Shown here in pieces: positions 42,586-51,763 of a DNA stretch of 64,000 bases. The stretch spans positions 33,296-97,295 of the forward strand of contig CBDFHU010000071.1 in NCBI GenBank assembly GCA_965247375.1. The letters run 5' to 3'. A program made the translations under genes and the position numbers. Within the stretch, counting starts at the first letter, position 1. The number at the start of each line of letters is the position of its first letter. The DNA comes from Arsenicibacter sp965247375 (GTDB lineage Bacteria; Bacteroidota; Bacteroidia; Cytophagales; Spirosomataceae). The notes beneath the pieces are model-generated. The model did no database searches. It had not been told where the DNA came from and saw only the letters and a program-made list of their open reading frames with translations.

Positions 42586-43680
42586 TTAGTTAACTGCGTT
42601 TGAAACAGTTTTTTTGAGGTTGTCAAGGCCATTGCTCACCACTTTAGACGCTTCCGAAACAAGGTCATTCGCCTGTTCTGACGCCTGATTATACTTATGG
42701 TTTGCTTTCCATTTCAGTTTGCCCAGTTTGTATTTGTAGCGCCATTTGTCAACAACGCTTGAATTACTGTAGGCTACGGCCAGGGCTACACCCGCTACGG
42801 CCACGGCGGCAATGCCAATTCCCCAGGCAAGTGCCGATGAGTTTGATTGTTTTTCCATTGGTTCTTCGTTTTTTTGTTGTTTTGGTTCTGCTTTTGGTTC
42901 ATTATTGTAACGCATCATGGCGGCAACCGCTTCCTGAGGCGCCACATAGGCCATTACTTCATACATTTTATTGACCAGACCACCCGGCACGACCTTACTT
43001 TCTCCCGCCATTAAGGCCTTGTAGCCGTCTTTTGCCACCATTGCCGGATCATCGACCTGATCGGTTGCACGGATGTTGGTTGCTCCGGCTTTATTGAAGA
43101 AATCGGTATTAGTTGCATTAGGCAGCAGGGCCGTTACGGTTACTTTCGTATCCTTCAGCTCATTAACCAGCGACTGGGTGAAGTTGTACACGTACGCTTT
43201 TGTAGCCGCATAAACGGCCATCAGCGGAAACGGTGTCACCGACACCAGCGACGCGAGGTTCAGGATTTTGCCTTCGTTACGCTCAACCATGTCTTTCAGG
43301 AAGAGCTTGGTCATCTGGGTTGTTGTCAGCACGTTCAGGTGAATCAGTGCTTTTTCGCGTTCCCAGTCAGTTTCACCGGCAAACTTACCGTAGGTACCAA
43401 CACCGGCATCATTTACCAGCACATTGATGGTCAGACCTTTATCCTGCACCTGATTGTATACATCCTGTGCTGCATCTTCTTCTGAAAGGTCTTTCCCGAT
43501 TACCGTCGTTTCAATGCCGTAATCGTCCTTGAAGCCATCGGCCAATTGTTGCAGTTTATCGTCGCTGCGGGCAACTAACACCAGATTATAGCCGTCTTTG
43601 GCAAATAACTTTGCTAATTCCAGTCCGATTCCGCTGGATGCGCCCGTAATCAGAGCGGTTTTTCCTGCACTAGTATTCAT
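42586..43680 (-). CDS. SDR-family oxidoreductase fused to a C-terminal membrane anchor
   Basis: 364 residues. Residues 1-265 form an SDR with ITGASSGIGLE, NDAGVGTYG, and YAATKAY (Tyr-Lys pair). After a charged linker (about 260-278, EPKAEPKQQKNEEPMEKQ), a hydrophobic segment (ALAWGIGIAAVAVAGVALAVAY) and an amphipathic Lys/Asn-rich helical tail follow. The fusion anchors the reductase at the membrane, which is unusual for the YdfG/DltE-like SDR group. The substrate is unknown. Own promoter region; the sigma gene upstream is 85 bp away. Confidence 0.87.
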   Translation of the reverse strand: MNTSAGKTALITGASSGIGLELAKLFAKDGYNLVLVARSDDKLQQLADGFKDDYGIETTVIGKDLSEEDAAQDVYNQVQDKGLTINVLVNDAGVGTYGKFAGETDWEREKALIHLNVLTTTQMTKLFLKDMVERNEGKILNLASLVSVTPFPLMAVYAATKAYVYNFTQSLVNELKDTKVTVTALLPNATNTDFFNKAGATNIRATDQVDDPAMVAKDGYKALMAGESKVVPGGLVNKMYEVMAYVAPQEAVAAMMRYNNEPKAEPKQQKNEEPMEKQSNSSALAWGIGIAAVAVAGVALAVAYSNSSVVDKWRYKYKLGKLKWKANHKYNQASEQANDLVSEASKVVSNGLDNLKKTVSNAVN

Positions 43681-43765
43681 AACGTTGTCAGTTTTGTCTG
43701 TACTAAAACAACGGAATACCCGTGCAGATGTTTACATAAAACTTCTGCTTTAATTTTACGGTGAC

Positions 43766-44326
43766 TTACTGTAAGGTATTCAGCCGTTCCATCCGCATCC
43801 GTAATTTATCCCGGCTACGCTTCAGGCGCATTTTAACCGCACTCACGTTCAGCCGCAGCTCTTTACTGATCTGCGTCATCTCCAGATCATCAAAGTATTT
43901 CATCCGCAAAATTTCGATTTCCTGCATGGTGAGGGTCGCTATTGCCTGCTGTAATACCCCCAGCCGATGGTCACCGGATTCCTGATCTTCCACAATCAGT
44001 AAGCCGTAATATTCGGCTGTCAATTCTTCCGGACGCGTTCGTACTGACCGGATCTGGGTAACACAATAATTGCGGGTAAGCGTATAGAGCCACGTTGAAA
44101 ACATGGACCGGCCTTCGTACTTCTCAAGTTTTGTCAGTAGGCGCAGAAAGATGTCCTGGGTGTAATCACGGGCTAATTCTTCATCACGGGTAAGTGCCAA
44201 GCATTTATGATAGACCTTGCGGGCGTACCGGTTGTAGAGTATGGTGTAATACTGCGGGTCTGTGGTCAGACAATATAATTTTACAATATCTTCATCGGTG
44301 AGTGAGTGGGGTAAATAATGCTCCAT
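43766..44326 (-). CDS. ECF sigma factor (sigma-70 family)
   Basis: 186 residues: region 2 (YTILYNRYARKVYHKCLALTRDEELARDYTQDIFLRLL, FSTWLYTLTRNYCVTQIRS) and region 4 (ATLTMQEIEILRMKYFDDLEMTQISKELRLNVSAVKMRLKRSRDKLRMRM). It resembles the sigma factor at 35488 in its N-terminal half. No anti-sigma gene is adjacent. May control the SDR gene downstream, inferred from co-orientation. Confidence 0.9.
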   Translation of the reverse strand: MEHYLPHSLTDEDIVKLYCLTTDPQYYTILYNRYARKVYHKCLALTRDEELARDYTQDIFLRLLTKLEKYEGRSMFSTWLYTLTRNYCVTQIRSVRTRPEELTAEYYGLLIVEDQESGDHRLGVLQQAIATLTMQEIEILRMKYFDDLEMTQISKELRLNVSAVKMRLKRSRDKLRMRMERLNTLQ

Positions 44327-44482
44327 GAGCCTTGTGGGTTGAGTTTACTGTTGAGTCGCACAAATTACTTCTTCCCCATTTACGTTAACTTGTAATTCTT
44401 AGATTCTCACATTGTAAACTTTTTTGATAGGATCATGTAGGCGATTTTATTTTTAAGTACAATCAATGGCCATTATGTTTAC

Positions 44483-45421
44483 CTATTGATAAATGCCATA
44501 TCGTGCATGATATTCTGTACGCCCTTTGCGGATGGCTTCTTCATGGCCTGCCATCAGCATCGGCGTTACCCGCTGCCGGACTGATACCGTGTACCAGTTC
44601 AGCTCAGTCGCGAATTGCTCAATAAATCCCGCTGACAGTTTCTGATAATACGATATTTCCTGCCAGTCGACCCGGCCGGCAAAACGGGTAATAAAGGCTT
44701 CGGACAGTTGCTGTCCCGCCGAAATACAACTCCAGTCTACCCGGTCGGCGTACTGTTCAATAAATGCTTCCGATAAGGTCTGATGCATCGAAATCGCCCG
44801 CCAGTCTACCCGATCTGTAAATTGCGCGATAAACGCCTCCGACAAGGTCTGGTGCATTGAAACCGTCCGCCAGTCAACACGGTTAGCGTGACGGGTCATA
44901 AATTTCTCCGATAATGTCTGGAACTGGCAGATTGCTTCCCAGTCGACACGGTTCCGGAAGCGGGCAATCGTATGCTCGGGCAACCCGACCCGCGACGATA
45001 CCAGCCCCCAGTGCAGGTAGTTACTATATCTTGCCAGAAACGCTTCGTTGAGATAATATCCGTACTCCTCACCTTTGGACACCACTTCCCAGTCAATGTG
45101 TTCACGGAAGACCCACATCCAGTCTTTCGGGATACGCTGGTAAATGGTAAGCAGGTGCCAGTTCAACCGGTGTTTATTTGCCTCCACCCATTCCTGACGC
45201 AGAGGCTGGTAACGGGAAATCAGGTTCCAGTCGAGGTGGCCGGCGAATTGCTGAATAAATGCTTCCGAGAGTACCGGCCGCATACTTTTTGAAATTATTT
45301 TCCAGTCTGCCTGCGTTAATCCGCTAATAGATACGGATGGACTGAAGCCTGTCACCTCACCGGACCCGCCGGTAATAAGGATATCGTTGATGCTCTGAAC
45401 GGTGACCGGTTGATTCTGCAT
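44483..45421 (-). CDS. Protein of eleven ~23-residue DW..IS..Q.LSEAFI repeats, function unknown
   Basis: About 312 residues from ATG 45421 (MQNQPVTVQS); an upstream in-frame ATG at 45493 would add 24 residues but looks like 5' UTR. After a ~38-residue head, eleven tandem units follow with consensus DWxxISxxQxLSEAFIxQFADRV. Units 6-10 are nearly identical, units 1-5 and 11 are diverged, and two units carry short insertions. The repeat would form paired helices. Similar units are known, from memory, in phage and giant-virus proteins of unknown function. No signal peptide, membrane segment or catalytic motif is seen. Possibly a scaffold or binding protein. Confidence 0.75.
   Translation of the reverse strand: MQNQPVTVQSINDILITGGSGEVTGFSPSVSISGLTQADWKIISKSMRPVLSEAFIQQFAGHLDWNLISRYQPLRQEWVEANKHRLNWHLLTIYQRIPKDWMWVFREHIDWEVVSKGEEYGYYLNEAFLARYSNYLHWGLVSSRVGLPEHTIARFRNRVDWEAICQFQTLSEKFMTRHANRVDWRTVSMHQTLSEAFIAQFTDRVDWRAISMHQTLSEAFIEQYADRVDWSCISAGQQLSEAFITRFAGRVDWQEISYYQKLSAGFIEQFATELNWYTVSVRQRVTPMLMAGHEEAIRKGRTEYHARYGIYQ
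44531..45307 (-). repeat. Tandem repeat region, eleven ~69-bp units
   Basis: Coding repeats spaced 69 bp (75 and 81 bp for the first and fourth units). Each begins with the codons for Asp-Trp or a variant (Asn-Trp, His-Trp). The middle copies are the most alike, as expected from recent duplication or gene conversion. Confidence 0.8.
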
Positions 45422-45510
45422 ATATGAAGAAGGCAGAACACGATAAAATATAATCTTTCGTTCAAATAAATCAATTTTCAGGCTGATTTTCACTATCCTT
45501 GCACAAAAGA

Positions 45511-45539
45511 CTTACCTGCCTCAGGAAGAGGCAGGTAAG
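45511..45539 (-). terminator. Terminator of the CBS-domain gene
   Basis: CTTACCTGCCTC (45511-45522) pairs perfectly with GAGGCAGGTAAG (45528-45539). On the minus strand it is followed by TCTTTTG, and it lies 40 bp after the CBS gene stop and just before the repeat-protein gene. Confidence 0.75.
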
Positions 45540-45579
45540 CCCTGACGGCGGACGTAAAAAGCGGTGTCAGTACCTTACC

Positions 45580-45999
45580 TCAGTACTGATCGAGCAAATA
45601 ATTGATAACATCTGTAGTCGTAACGATGCCTGTCAGCGTATTATCTTCGTTAACGACGGGTAGAGCATGAAATTCTTCCTGCGTAAATACCTCTGCTACC
45701 TCACGGATAGTCATCGTTGCCGGAATGGTACGTGGTTTATGAGTCATTACCTGCGCGATGGTCAGCATCTGTAAGACAGCCTCATCGGCGTCGTCCTGGC
45801 CATCAAACAACGAACTGAACGTCAGTCGGTTGATATCAGTCCGGCTAATCATTCCCGCGATTTCACCAGCATTAACAACCGGTACGTGCCGGATTTTATG
45901 GTGGTTAATGAGGTCAATTACCTGATGCAGGTCGTCGTTGACGTTAACAGTCAGAACCGGGCCGGTCATGATATTCGATACAGGTTCTCTGCGTTTCAT
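45580..45999 (-). CDS. CBS-domain pair protein
   Basis: A 139-residue protein made only of two CBS domains (VSNIMTGPVLTVNVNDDLHQVIDLINHHKIRHVPVV and IAQVMTHKPRTIPATMTIREVAEVF ... HALPVV). Such proteins bind adenosyl ligands as energy sensors. No attached effector domain, so it probably works through a partner. Confidence 0.92.
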   Translation of the reverse strand: MKRREPVSNIMTGPVLTVNVNDDLHQVIDLINHHKIRHVPVVNAGEIAGMISRTDINRLTFSSLFDGQDDADEAVLQMLTIAQVMTHKPRTIPATMTIREVAEVFTQEEFHALPVVNEDNTLTGIVTTTDVINYLLDQY

Positions 46000-46170
46000 A
46001 TGCTAAGCGGTTTTGTTTGAATCAAAGGTCCGCAATGCCTGTCCGGAATCTGATGACGACCCTCACTGCGCAGGCTGTTTATCATCAAACAAGTTCAGAC
46101 GTTATTATCATTTTCTTAAATTTCACGGGGATTTAGTAAAAAAATTAAGATTGTGCCTTTATTGCAATAA

Positions 46171-47670
46171 ATGCCACTTACTTCGTTCATGAGCCAGACA
46201 GAGCAAAACTCAACCACAACAAGCCGCCGGCAGTTTATCCAGGCAGGAGCCTTAGCTGCCGCCGGTAGTTTCTTTATCGTCCCAAGGCATGTACTCGGAA
46301 AAGGGTTCATCGCCCCTTCAGACAAACTAAATATCGCCGGTGTTGGTGTTGCCGGCAAAGGCTTCTCTGATACGAACAACGCGTTCAACAAAGGCGCCAA
46401 TAACTTAGTCGCCCTCTGTGATGTAGACTGGGGCCGCGATCAGGTGAAAAAGAACTTCGAGACCCACGCAAAAGCGGCCCGTTACAAGGACTTCCGCGTC
46501 ATGCTGGAAAAAGAAGCGAAAAACATCGACGCCGTAACCGTATCAACTGCTGACCACTCGCATGCGGTTGTTGCGATGGCCGCGATGCAACTGGGCAAGC
46601 ACGTGTATGTACAGAAGCCCCTGACCCACAACATCTACGAGGCGCGGATGCTCACGGAAGCCGCCCGTAAATACAAAGTGGTGACACAGATGGGTAACCA
46701 GGGATCATCGAACCCGTCGCAGAAAAAAATGGTCGAATGGTTCGATAAGGGCCTGATCGGCAAAGTGCATACCATTCACATCTGGACTAACCGTCCGGTA
46801 TGGCCACAGGGTATTCCGGTACCTGCGGGTGCGGGCGAGGTACCATCGGAGCTGGACTGGGATACCTGGATCGGACCTGCCGAGAAAGTTGGCTATACGC
46901 CGGCTTACCATCCGTTTAAATGGCGGGGCTGGTGGAACTTTGGTGCCGGTGCCTTAGGCGATATCGGATGCCACCAGATGGACGTTCCGTTCCGCGTACT
47001 GGGTCTGGGCTACCCGACTGAAGTAGAAGCCAGCATCGGTGCGGTATTCCTTAAAGACTGGACGCCGGAATACATTCCGGAAGGCTGCCCGCCATCCTCG
47101 TATGTACAGCTGGCCTTCCCGGCAACTGACAAAAACAAAACTCCGGTTAAAATGACGTGGTCAGACGGTGGTATCCGTCCGTTCCGGCCGGAATTCCTGC
47201 CGGAAAACGAGCCGATGAGCGACGACGGCGGTGCTAACGGGGTGTTCATGATCGGCGATAAAGGGCTGATGATGTGTGGCATGTACGGCCGCGACCCGAA
47301 AGTATTCACGAAAAAAGGCGAGAAATTCGAACTGTCGGCCGAAGAAGTTGCCCGCCAGAACGATAAGACCTATCCGGAATACGGTCACCAGGTCCTCTGG
47401 ACAAACGCCTGCAAAGCCGGTTTCAACAGCAAGGAGCACAAAGAGCTGTCCTCATCGTTCGACTTTGCCGGTCCGCTGACCGAATCTGTTCTGATGGGTA
47501 ACCTCGCGATCCGCAGCTACAACGTCCGGACGGCCCGCAACGGCGGTGGTTTCGACTACCCTGGCCGCAAAAAGCTGACCTGGGACGGTAAGAACATGAA
47601 GATCACCAACTTCGACGAAGCGAATCAGTTCGTTTCCCGTAAATACCGCGACGGCTGGAAGCTGGTTTAA
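46171..47670 (+). CDS. Gfo/Idh/MocA-family oxidoreductase, Tat-exported
   Basis: About 499 residues. The twin-arginine signal TTSRRQFIQAGALAAAGSF is at the N-terminus; ATG 46171 or 46189 (MSQTEQN) could start it. Rossmann motif IAGVGVAGKG, cofactor segment HVYVQKPLTHN (the EKP motif reads QKP, as in several Gfo subgroups), and the catalytic-side domain with WWNFGAGALGDIGCHQMD. It is larger than the copy at 30097 and only distantly alike, so not a recent duplicate. Probable periplasmic sugar oxidoreductase. Confidence 0.9.
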   Translation: MPLTSFMSQTEQNSTTTSRRQFIQAGALAAAGSFFIVPRHVLGKGFIAPSDKLNIAGVGVAGKGFSDTNNAFNKGANNLVALCDVDWGRDQVKKNFETHAKAARYKDFRVMLEKEAKNIDAVTVSTADHSHAVVAMAAMQLGKHVYVQKPLTHNIYEARMLTEAARKYKVVTQMGNQGSSNPSQKKMVEWFDKGLIGKVHTIHIWTNRPVWPQGIPVPAGAGEVPSELDWDTWIGPAEKVGYTPAYHPFKWRGWWNFGAGALGDIGCHQMDVPFRVLGLGYPTEVEASIGAVFLKDWTPEYIPEGCPPSSYVQLAFPATDKNKTPVKMTWSDGGIRPFRPEFLPENEPMSDDGGANGVFMIGDKGLMMCGMYGRDPKVFTKKGEKFELSAEEVARQNDKTYPEYGHQVLWTNACKAGFNSKEHKELSSSFDFAGPLTESVLMGNLAIRSYNVRTARNGGGFDYPGRKKLTWDGKNMKITNFDEANQFVSRKYRDGWKLV

Positions 47671-47691
47671 CCGCTTAGAGTCAGGAGCAGG

Positions 47692-47733
47692 GGGCGTAAC
47701 GCAGCAGGCATTCAGTTGCCGGGCGCTACGCCC
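47692..47733 (+). terminator. Terminator after the second Gfo/Idh/MocA gene
   Basis: GGGCGTAACGC (47692-47702) pairs, with one mismatch, with GCGCTACGCCC (47723-47733); TTTTTTT follows. Confidence 0.82.
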
Positions 47734-47749
47734 TTTTTTTGTTAGGGTG

Positions 47750-47807
47750 ACGGGCAAGGTGCGTGGTGCACGGGATATTTTCTCCCCGCACCACGCACCT
47801 TGCCCGT
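47750..47807. terminator. 20-bp perfect inverted repeat at a convergent gene end
   Basis: Positions 47750-47769 (ACGGGCAAGGTGCGTGGTGC) are perfectly complementary to 47788-47807, with an 18-nt loop. The right arm reaches the first base of the stop codon region of the T9SS gene. Probably a minus-strand transcript end. Confidence 0.75.
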
Positions 47808-50066
47808 TAACGAATAATAGTAAGCGGCCCTTTATACTGCCGGGTAGTGTATTGAATCAGGTAAAAATAAGTGCCGACCGGCAGATTATCGCCGTCCCAC
47901 TGGAAATCCCGGCTGGTTGACCGGAAGACTTCTTTACCCCAGCGGTTAAGGATCTGAACAAACCGGAACTGCTCCGAGCAGTTGTCGACCGGTAATGTCG
48001 AAATCCGCCAGACATCATTTTTACCGTCGCCGTTCGGCGTAATTACATTCGGGATGCTGACCTCTACATTGGTGGCAGCGGGATTAACCAGCCGTACCCG
48101 CACAGCCGTCGTGTCGGTATGGTTTGGCTGGCAACTCCGGTCATCGGCCACGAAATTGATGGTATAAATGGCCTCATCCTTACCGTTCAGCATCTCACAG
48201 GTTGGCCGCCAGCTGAAGCCGGAGCTGAGCATAGGCACCCCATTCTTATCCGCAAACGTTGCCCCTAATGCTCTCGGATCAAAGCCTTGCCCCTGCATTT
48301 TCATCGTCAGGGTATCCCGTTCCGGATCGTTGGCCAGTACGTTAAACCGGATGGATGTTGTATCGGTCGGGCTCACGACCATCGTCACCATTGACTGGCT
48401 GAGCGAAGTGGTAATGACAGGTTGCTGGCTTGGTTTTCCGATAGCGGCCAGATTGACCGTTACGGTGTCGCTATAGGTGCGGTTGCACCGTTGTTTGGTT
48501 ACGATAAAATCGACGATGTATTCCGGTCGGGTGGCCTGTGCACAAAGCGGATTCCAGACGAATCGGGGCGAGACTTTGCCGGTGCCGCTGGTGGTGGTAA
48601 AGGACATATTGGCCTGGGCGAGAGTAAAGCCCCGACCGATGGCCTGCACCGAAATAATATCCCCGTCGGTATCGGTCCCGATCGCATTAAAACTAAGGGA
48701 CGACCCGACGGTGATACTGGCCTTATTGTTGGTCAGGTTGGTACTAATATCGGGGCGGTTGACCGGTTCGGGCACGATGCGCACCTGTACATAGAGTGTA
48801 TCACTCAATCCCTGCGGGCAGCTTTCATCGACAGCGCGGATGGCCAGCGTAACCACTCCCCCGTTCCCTACGCATTTCCCGAAACAGAACCGCGATTTCA
48901 GCGTATCAGATTTACTCCGGATAATCATGTCCGTTGCCGAAAGCGACAAACCAGGCAGCGTACCGCTGGCGTTAACAATCGTTACCCGCTGGTTCAGGTC
49001 AGGATCGGTCACAAACAGATCAAAACAGTTCTGGTCTTTTTCCTGGATCGTTATAACGTTCCCTTCTTTGTAAAAATCCTTCTGACCTTCGAGCTTCATG
49101 GCAATTTTCGGCGGGTTATTCACCGGACAGTCGAGTACTTTCAGCTGAAAGTCCCGCCGGACACGCCCGGATCCGGACCGGCGCCTGACCGGGTTGCCGG
49201 CGGTATTCGTCTACTTCTACCGAGAAAACATAGAGCCCGGGCGTACCGGCAACAACCGTAAGTAAACCGGTTTTGGGATTGACCTGTAAGGGCAGGGCCC
49301 CGGGAATGGAGTTTCGGTCGGAAATACCGGTTACCCAGGTTACATTCGGATACGGACCAGCATCGGCCCGCGGAGGCACCGCCTGACTCGGATTCGGCTG
49401 GTTCCGGTCACTATATCCATTGTAGGGTGTTACAATTTTGTAAGTGAGACTGTCGCCGTCGGGGTCTGTAGCGGCGAAACTAAACGTAAACGGCCGGTTA
49501 ACACAAATGTAGTCGCCAATGGCTTTTCCGAAAATGGGGGATGTATTGGCAAACACGGCCCGCCCCACATAGGGTGCCGGAAACTCCAGATAAAAAACTG
49601 AGCCCGCCCCACCCGGATCGGTAATGTTGCTGATCACGTTATTCCGGCAGCAGCGCTCCCAAACCATGTAATAACCGCCCGTGTCGTTGAAATCTGTCGG
49701 AAACGTAACATCAACACTGTACTGAATGAACCTTGTCCGCAAGTCACCAACCGCGCAGGACTGGTTGGTATAGCTGATCAGTTCCTGACTAACGCGGGGC
49801 ATGGTAACACTGGCCATAAACGCATTATCCCGTTTCCGGAAAATGAAAATCGTTACCGTCGGATCGTTAGCCTGAGCGTTACCATTGATATCATCGAAAT
49901 ACATATTCATGTTAATCCGATGCGAAAACGGACTGGTTGCACCCAGATACCGCAGCTCAAATTCACCTCCGACAATGTGTGTTGCCAGCAGCTGACGGGG
50001 CCCGAAAAAGCCTAACAAGCAGATTATAAATACTTTAAAAATCCTTAACGTATAATTTTGTTGCAT
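47807..50066 (-). pseudogene. T9SS type B-sorted surface protein, interrupted by a one-base frameshift
   Basis: Two overlapping frames encode one protein. The first part (ATG 50066 to stop 49116) has a signal peptide ending LLATHIVGGEFE and an ATDPDGDSLTYKI region. The second (through 47807) continues with CPVNNPPKIAM, more beta domains and the CHU_C/gliding-motility C-terminal sorting domain (PNVITPNGDGKNDVWRI, NRWGKEVFRS). Removing one base at 49169-49170 joins them and restores RIGRVRRDFQLKVLDCPVNN, giving about 752 residues. The only start for the second frame is a GTG inside that motif. So this is a frameshifted gene, a sequencing error, or less likely a recoded one. Confidence 0.85.
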
Positions 50067-50188
50067 AACAATTGGGTTAGGTTTGCATGTTCCGGCTATC
50101 CTCTACACTGTAATAATTCCGCAACTTGAAAGCTCAGCACACGCAGTATCAAAACGACTGCTTAATTTAGCAGTTTTTACAATAGAAT

Positions 50189-51634
50189 ATGCGACATAAG
50201 ACCCATAAACCAGCCGTCCGGTTGGAACGAATCCGCATCGACGATGTGGCCGCAGAAGGCAAGTGTCTGGTCCGTACCGACGAAGGCGTTATTTTCGTGG
50301 AAGGCCGGCTTGGCGGCCCTGCCGTTGCGCCCGGCGATCTGGTTGACATCCGGATTACGAATACCAAAAAACAATACCGCGAAGCCGTTGTCGAACACGT
50401 CCACGAATACGGTCCGGTCCGGACTGAGCCTTTCTGTGAACACTTCGGCACCTGCGGCGGCTGTAAATGGCAGCACATTCAGTACAGCGAACAACTCCGG
50501 TTTAAACACCAGCAGGTCGTTGACCATCTGACCCGGATCGGCAAAGTTGCGCTGCCGCCTTTTGAGCCGATTTTACCTTCTGAAGGCAAACAGTACTATC
50601 GCAACAAGCTTGAGTTCACCTGCGCCGACGGCCGCTGGATGACCGACGCTGAAGTACGGTCCGGCGAACACATTGACCAGCGGGCAGTAGGCTTTCACGT
50701 GCCCAAACGCTTCGACAAGGTCTTACCCATTAAACACTGCTACCTACAGGCAGACCCGTCTAACGATATCCGGCTGGCAGTCACTGACTATGTACAGGCG
50801 CATAACCTGTCGCTGTATAACCTGAAAACGCACCGTGGCTTTCTCCGGACGCTGATCATTCGTACGGCCTCAACCGGCGAAGTAATGGTGACCGTCCAGG
50901 TCGGCGAAGACCATCCTGAGGCCCTGCAGCAACTGCTCGGCTTCCTACAAAACCGTTTCCCGCAGATCACGTCGCTCAACTACATCCTGAACCGTAAAAT
51001 GAACGATAGTTATCAGGATCAGGACGTTATCAACGTGGCGGGCCGCCCATACATCGAAGAACGCATGGACCCGGGCGTCGGCGAGCCACTGACGTTCCGG
51101 ATCGGCCCGAAATCGTTCTACCAGACTAACAGCGAACAGGCGTATGAACTTTACCGGATCGCCCGCGACGGTGCTAAGCTGACCGGCGATGAACTGGTCT
51201 ATGACCTCTACACCGGTACCGGCACCATTGCCCTGTTTGTGGCCCGCATGGCCAAACGGGTCGTTGGTATTGAGTACGTCGAAATGGCGGTGAATGATGC
51301 AAACGTGAACGCAAAAATTAACGGTATCGACAATGCTTCGTTTTTCGCGGGCGACATGAAGGCGTTACTAACCGACGAATTTATGGATACCCACGGACAT
51401 CCTGATGTGGTCATTACCGACCCGCCACGCGCCGGTATGGACGAAGAGGTAACGCGGCAGCTGCTCAAAGCGGCCCCGCAGCGGATTGTCTATGTGAGCT
51501 GTAATACCGCCACGCAGGCCCGTGACCTCGCTATTTTAGACGAACGTTACGAAGTTACAGCCGTTCAGCCTGTCGATATGTTCCCGCATACGCACCATGT
51601 CGAGAACATTGTCGTGCTGGAAAAAAGAGCTTAA
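50189..51634 (+). CDS. rlmD: 23S rRNA (uracil-1939-C5)-methyltransferase RlmD
   Basis: 481 residues: a TRAM domain (about 10-70), iron-sulfur cysteines (Cys83, Cys89, Cys92 in FCEHFGTCGGCKW, and Cys184 in PIKHCYLQ), a methyltransferase core with DLYTGTGTIALF, TDPPRAGMD and the catalytic VSCNTATQARDL. It methylates U1939 or a homologous uracil in 23S rRNA. The E. coli enzyme is shorter at the N-terminus. RlmD versus RlmCD cannot be separated by sequence alone. Confidence 0.88.
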   Translation: MRHKTHKPAVRLERIRIDDVAAEGKCLVRTDEGVIFVEGRLGGPAVAPGDLVDIRITNTKKQYREAVVEHVHEYGPVRTEPFCEHFGTCGGCKWQHIQYSEQLRFKHQQVVDHLTRIGKVALPPFEPILPSEGKQYYRNKLEFTCADGRWMTDAEVRSGEHIDQRAVGFHVPKRFDKVLPIKHCYLQADPSNDIRLAVTDYVQAHNLSLYNLKTHRGFLRTLIIRTASTGEVMVTVQVGEDHPEALQQLLGFLQNRFPQITSLNYILNRKMNDSYQDQDVINVAGRPYIEERMDPGVGEPLTFRIGPKSFYQTNSEQAYELYRIARDGAKLTGDELVYDLYTGTGTIALFVARMAKRVVGIEYVEMAVNDANVNAKINGIDNASFFAGDMKALLTDEFMDTHGHPDVVITDPPRAGMDEEVTRQLLKAAPQRIVYVSCNTATQARDLAILDERYEVTAVQPVDMFPHTHHVENIVVLEKRA

Positions 51635-51674
51635 GTGTAAACGAGCGGCTTAAGTGCTGCTCTGACAAAACAAA

Positions 51675-51722
51675 AGTGGTGGCACGACTTAGACAGGGTC
51701 TTCTGTCGGTCGTGCCACCACT
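51675..51722. terminator. Palindromic terminator, GTGGTGGCACG family, copy 3
   Basis: AGTGGTGGCACGAC (51675-51688) pairs perfectly with GTCGTGCCACCACT (51709-51722), with an inner GACAG/CTGTC stem. It separates the convergent rlmD and dnaB genes and shares its core with the element at 25561. Confidence 0.8.
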
Positions 51723-51763
51723 ACAATTTCCGTTCACTCTTTATCTTTTTCGCTCTTTCACTA

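Noticed and set aside
47807..49123. Second half of the surface protein as an independent gene starting at GTG 49123
   Set aside because: The GTG is the Val codon inside the conserved DCPVNN stretch, and the frame continues upstream into RRDFQLKVLDCP, so it is the downstream part of a frameshifted gene.
48422..49261. Plus-strand 279-codon open frame
   Set aside because: It is antisense to the frameshifted T9SS protein; no domain is recognisable.
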